8,657 nt of DNA from assembly GCA_900556015.1 (NCBI GenBank), contig USNH01000026.1:1-8657 (forward strand). The letters run 5' to 3'. Of this stretch, positions 6,235-8,657 are shown piece after piece (position 1 is the stretch's first letter; each line of letters starts with the position of its first letter). The translations under genes and the position numbers were made by a program. The notes beneath the pieces were generated by a model. It had not been told where the DNA came from. It was given only the letters and a program-made list of their open reading frames with translations, and did no database searches. The DNA is from an uncultured Eubacteriales bacterium. Its GTDB lineage: Bacteria > Bacillota_A > Clostridia > Oscillospirales > Oscillospiraceae.

Positions 6235-6684
6235 TTATTTCTCCTCGATGACCAGGACGTAGACCGTGCCGCTGACCTCGTAGCCCAGCTTGGCCTTGAC
6301 CTCGTAGCTGCCGAAGCTCTTGATGGGCTGATCCAGCACCAGCTTCTTGCCGTCCACCGTCAGGCCGTACTGGGCCTGGAGCGCGTCGGCGATGGCCGCG
6401 CCGGTGACAGCGCCGAACAGCTTGCCGCCCTCGCCGCCCTTGGCGGTGATCTTCACCTGGCAGGCCTTCAGCTTCTCGGCGATGGCCTGGGCCTCCGCCT
6501 TGGCCTCGGCATCGGCCTTGGCCTTGGCCTTGGCCTGGAGCTTCATGGTGTTCACCGCGTCGGCGGTGGCCTCCACGGCCAGGCCCTTGGGGATGAGGAA
6601 ATTGCGGGCGTAGCCCTCGGCGGCCTCGATCATCTGGCCCTTCTTGCCCTTGCCCTTCACGTCCTGCTTCAAAATAATCTTCAT
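6235..6684 (-). CDS. rplI: 50S ribosomal protein L9
   Basis: A 149-residue ribosomal protein that binds 23S rRNA near the L1 stalk base. The N-terminal domain is clear from [17 protein letters not shown] and [20 protein letters not shown] long Lys/Ala/Glu-rich linker helix follows (about 49-75). The C-terminal domain includes GGKLFGAVT (about 86-94) and ends near VYVLVIEEK. Length matches the family. ATG 6684 has AAGGAGA (6694-6700) 9 nt upstream, and the gdpP stop is 21 nt before the start, so the two are co-transcribed. The linker DNA contains four near-identical GGCCTT hexamers (6514-6537), reflecting the alternating Lys-Ala coding rather than a mobile repeat. Identification is secure. Confidence 0.98.
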   Translation of the reverse strand: MKIILKQDVKGKGKKGQMIEAAEGYARNFLIPKGLAVEATADAVNTMKLQAKAKAKADAEAKAEAQAIAEKLKACQVKITAKGGEGGKLFGAVTGAAIADALQAQYGLTVDGKKLVLDQPIKSFGSYEVKAKLGYEVSGTVYVLVIEEK

Positions 6685-6705
6685 AACAGTATATCTCCTT
6701 TTCTG

Positions 6706-8620
6706 TCAGTTTTCAAAATAGCGGTCGATGGCCTCCAGCAGCCTGGCCTTGGCCTCCTCCACGGTGATGTTGTCGGCCTGGCCGCCGGCGGTGGTGGAGT
6801 TGCCGCCGCCGCCCAGCGCCTCCAGGATGACCTGGACGTTGACCTCGCCCAAAGAGCGGGCGGACATATACACGCCGTCACCCTTTTTATAGAGGACGAA
6901 GCTGGCGCGGATGCCCTTGAGGGTCAGCAGCTCATCGGCGGCCTTGGCGGCGGTGACGCGGTCGCACTCCTCGTCCAGTGCCACCACGGCGATGTCGTCA
7001 CGGTACAGCTCCGCCTGACGGATGATGGCGTAGCGGGCGATCATGGAGTTCAGGTCGCCCTGGAACATACGCTGCACGTCCTGGGTGTCCGCACCCAGAC
7101 GGCGGAGGTAGGCGGCGGCCTCGAAGGTGCGCCCGCCGGTACGGTTGGTGAAATTCTTGGTATCCAGCACGATGCCGGCCAGCAGGGCCTCGGCCTCGCA
7201 CTTGAGCACATCGCCGGGCTCGACCAGGTACTGCATCAGCTCCGTGACCAGTTCACTGGCGGAGGAGGCGTAGGGCTCGTGGTAGTTCAGGGCCATCTTC
7301 TCGATGTAGCTGCTGCCCCGGCGGTGGTGGTCGATGACGGCCACCCGGTTGCACGTCTCCAGCATCTGTTCGGATTCCACGCTCTCGGGGCGGTTGGTGT
7401 CCACCACCACCAGCAGCGCGCCGGGCTGGCATTTCAAAAAGGCATCCGGCCCGGAAATGGTGACGCCGTTGTACTCCGGCTGCTGGGCCAGGCGGCGCAG
7501 GATGGGGTGGGCGGCGTTGTTCTCCGTGTCGATGACGATCTGGCAGGGCTTACCCCGCTTGCGGGCGATGGCGCAGATGCCAGCCTCCGCGCCCAGGCAG
7601 TCCATGTCGGCGTACTTGTGGCCCATGACGTAGACCTGCTTGGCCTCGTCCATCAGTTCACCCAGGGCGTTGGCCATGACCCGGGATTTGACCTTGGTGC
7701 GCTTTTCGGTGCTCTTGCTGCGGCCACCATAGAACTCGAAATTCGTTCTGTCCTTCACCACGGCCTGATCGCCGCCGCGGCTGAGGGCCATTTCCAGCGC
7801 CAGGGAGGCATTTTTGAACAGCTGCTCGAAGCTGTCCTCGTCACGGCCCACGCCGATGGACAGCGTGGCGGACACGCCCTCGCCGGCCTGCACCTGACGC
7901 ACCTTTTCCAGCACGTCAAACTTGCTCTCGATATAGCCGGCGTAGTCCTTCTCCTCAAAGAGGAAGAGGTATCGGTCGCGGTCGTAGCCCAGCAGCAGGC
8001 CGCCGGAATCCGCCGCCCAGCCGTTGAGCTGCTCCTCCAGCGCGGCCTGGAGGGCGGAGCGCTTGTTCTCCGGGCAGGCCTTGGTCAGCTCGTCGTAGTT
8101 GTCGATCATGAGGATGGCCACGAGGGGTCGGGTCAGCTCCAGCGTCTGGCGCATCTCCTCCTTCTCCGTGACATCCATCCAGTAGGTGGTGGCCAGGGTG
8201 GGCTGCTCGGTGCTGTTGTCCTCCGGGCGGCCCAGTGCGCCGAACACGCGGTAGATACGGTCGTTCCAGCGCAGCAGGTCGGGGTACTCCTGCTTGCCCT
8301 CCAGCAGCCAGCGGTAGCTGAAATCGGGGATGACGGTGTCCACCGCCGTCTCGAAGATCTTGTCCTTTTGGGTGGTCAGGGACAGGAACATATCGTTGCA
8401 CCAGAGGATCTCGCTGGTGTTCACGTCAAAGACCAGCATGGGCAGCGGCGCGTAGAGCATATTGCTGGAGCGGGCGGTGTCCATGCCGCCGGACACGCGG
8501 TCCATATACTGGCGGACGGAGGCCTGGGCCATCTTCGTGCGGCTGCGGCCCACCAGGATCACCAAAATCGCCACCAGGCCCTCCGCCACCGCCAGCAGCG
8601 GCTCGAAGGGGGCAAAGCGA
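6706..8620 (-). CDS. gdpP: Cyclic-di-AMP phosphodiesterase GdpP, N-terminus missing
   Basis: A membrane-bound phosphodiesterase of the GdpP/YybT family, which hydrolyses c-di-AMP to pApA and so influences osmotic and cell-wall homeostasis. The open frame runs through 8620 into adapter sequence, so the first TM segment and true start are lost. A GTG at 8589 is in frame but is preceded by coding-like residues (RFAPFEPLLA) and is probably internal. Numbering from that codon: a TM segment at about 1-13 (continuing upstream), a PAS-like domain at about 45-145, a degenerate GGDEF domain at about 150-280 ending in RGGDQAVVKD, a DHH domain with GHKYADMDCLG (323-333), VVDTNRPES (395-403), IDHHRRG (419-425, DHH at 420-422) and GIVLDTKNFTNRTG (472-485), then a DHHA1 domain with GGGGNSTTAGGQ (593-604). 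The metal-binding aspartates and histidines are present; the usual GGGH histidine of DHHA1 is asparagine. Order gdpP-rplI-dnaB supports the call. Confidence 0.93.
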
Positions 8621-8657
8621 AGATCGGAAGAGCGGTTCAGCAGGAATGCCGAGACCG
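8621..8657. other. Illumina paired-end adapter left on the contig end
   Basis: From AGATCGGAAGAGC at 8621 through GCCGAGACCG at 8657, all 37 bases match the Illumina paired-end adapter/PCR primer 2.0 read-through sequence as I know it. It is technical, not genomic. It marks a contig end and should be trimmed. It translates without a stop in the gdpP frame, so automatic annotation may extend gdpP through it. The first base (8621) could also be genomic. Confidence 0.96.

Overview
The window is the end of a contig from a G+C-rich Gram-positive anaerobe. Proteins such as GdpP, the TilS-Hpt-FtsH set and the single-membrane signal peptidase point to the Bacillota. High GC at third codon positions, plus palindromic GTAGGGGC-type intergenic elements of a kind I associate with gut Clostridia, suggest Oscillospiraceae or a close relative (Flavonifractor/Oscillibacter-like). 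The family-level placement is inference from memory, not a search result.

All seven protein genes lie on the minus strand. In transcription order (right to left) they are gdpP (5' end missing), rplI, dnaB, tilS, hpt, lepB and ftsH. Two conserved Bacillota neighbourhoods are joined here: gdpP-rplI-dnaB (c-di-AMP turnover, ribosomal protein L9, replicative helicase) and tilS-hpt-ftsH (tRNA-Ile lysidine synthesis, purine salvage, membrane protease). A type I signal peptidase gene sits between hpt and ftsH. dnaB and tilS overlap by 8 nt and tilS and hpt nearly abut, so dnaB-tilS-hpt looks translationally coupled. lepB and ftsH are 19 nt apart and form a second tight pair.

Two gaps break the tight packing: about 130 nt between rplI and dnaB and about 280 nt between hpt and lepB. 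Both are filled with inverted and direct repeats that look like dispersed intergenic elements rather than genes. A strong intrinsic terminator at 55-91 has its T-tract on the plus strand, so it would best serve a convergent gene off the left edge; bases 1-54 hold no gene I can support.

The last 37 bases (8621-8657) match Illumina paired-end adapter sequence as I know it and are not genomic. They cut off the N-terminus of gdpP. I found no RNA gene, CRISPR array, insertion sequence, phage gene or undescribed system. The window is core housekeeping DNA, and the points worth a second look are the adapter, the repeat-filled gaps, the lepB position and a substituted GdpP motif.
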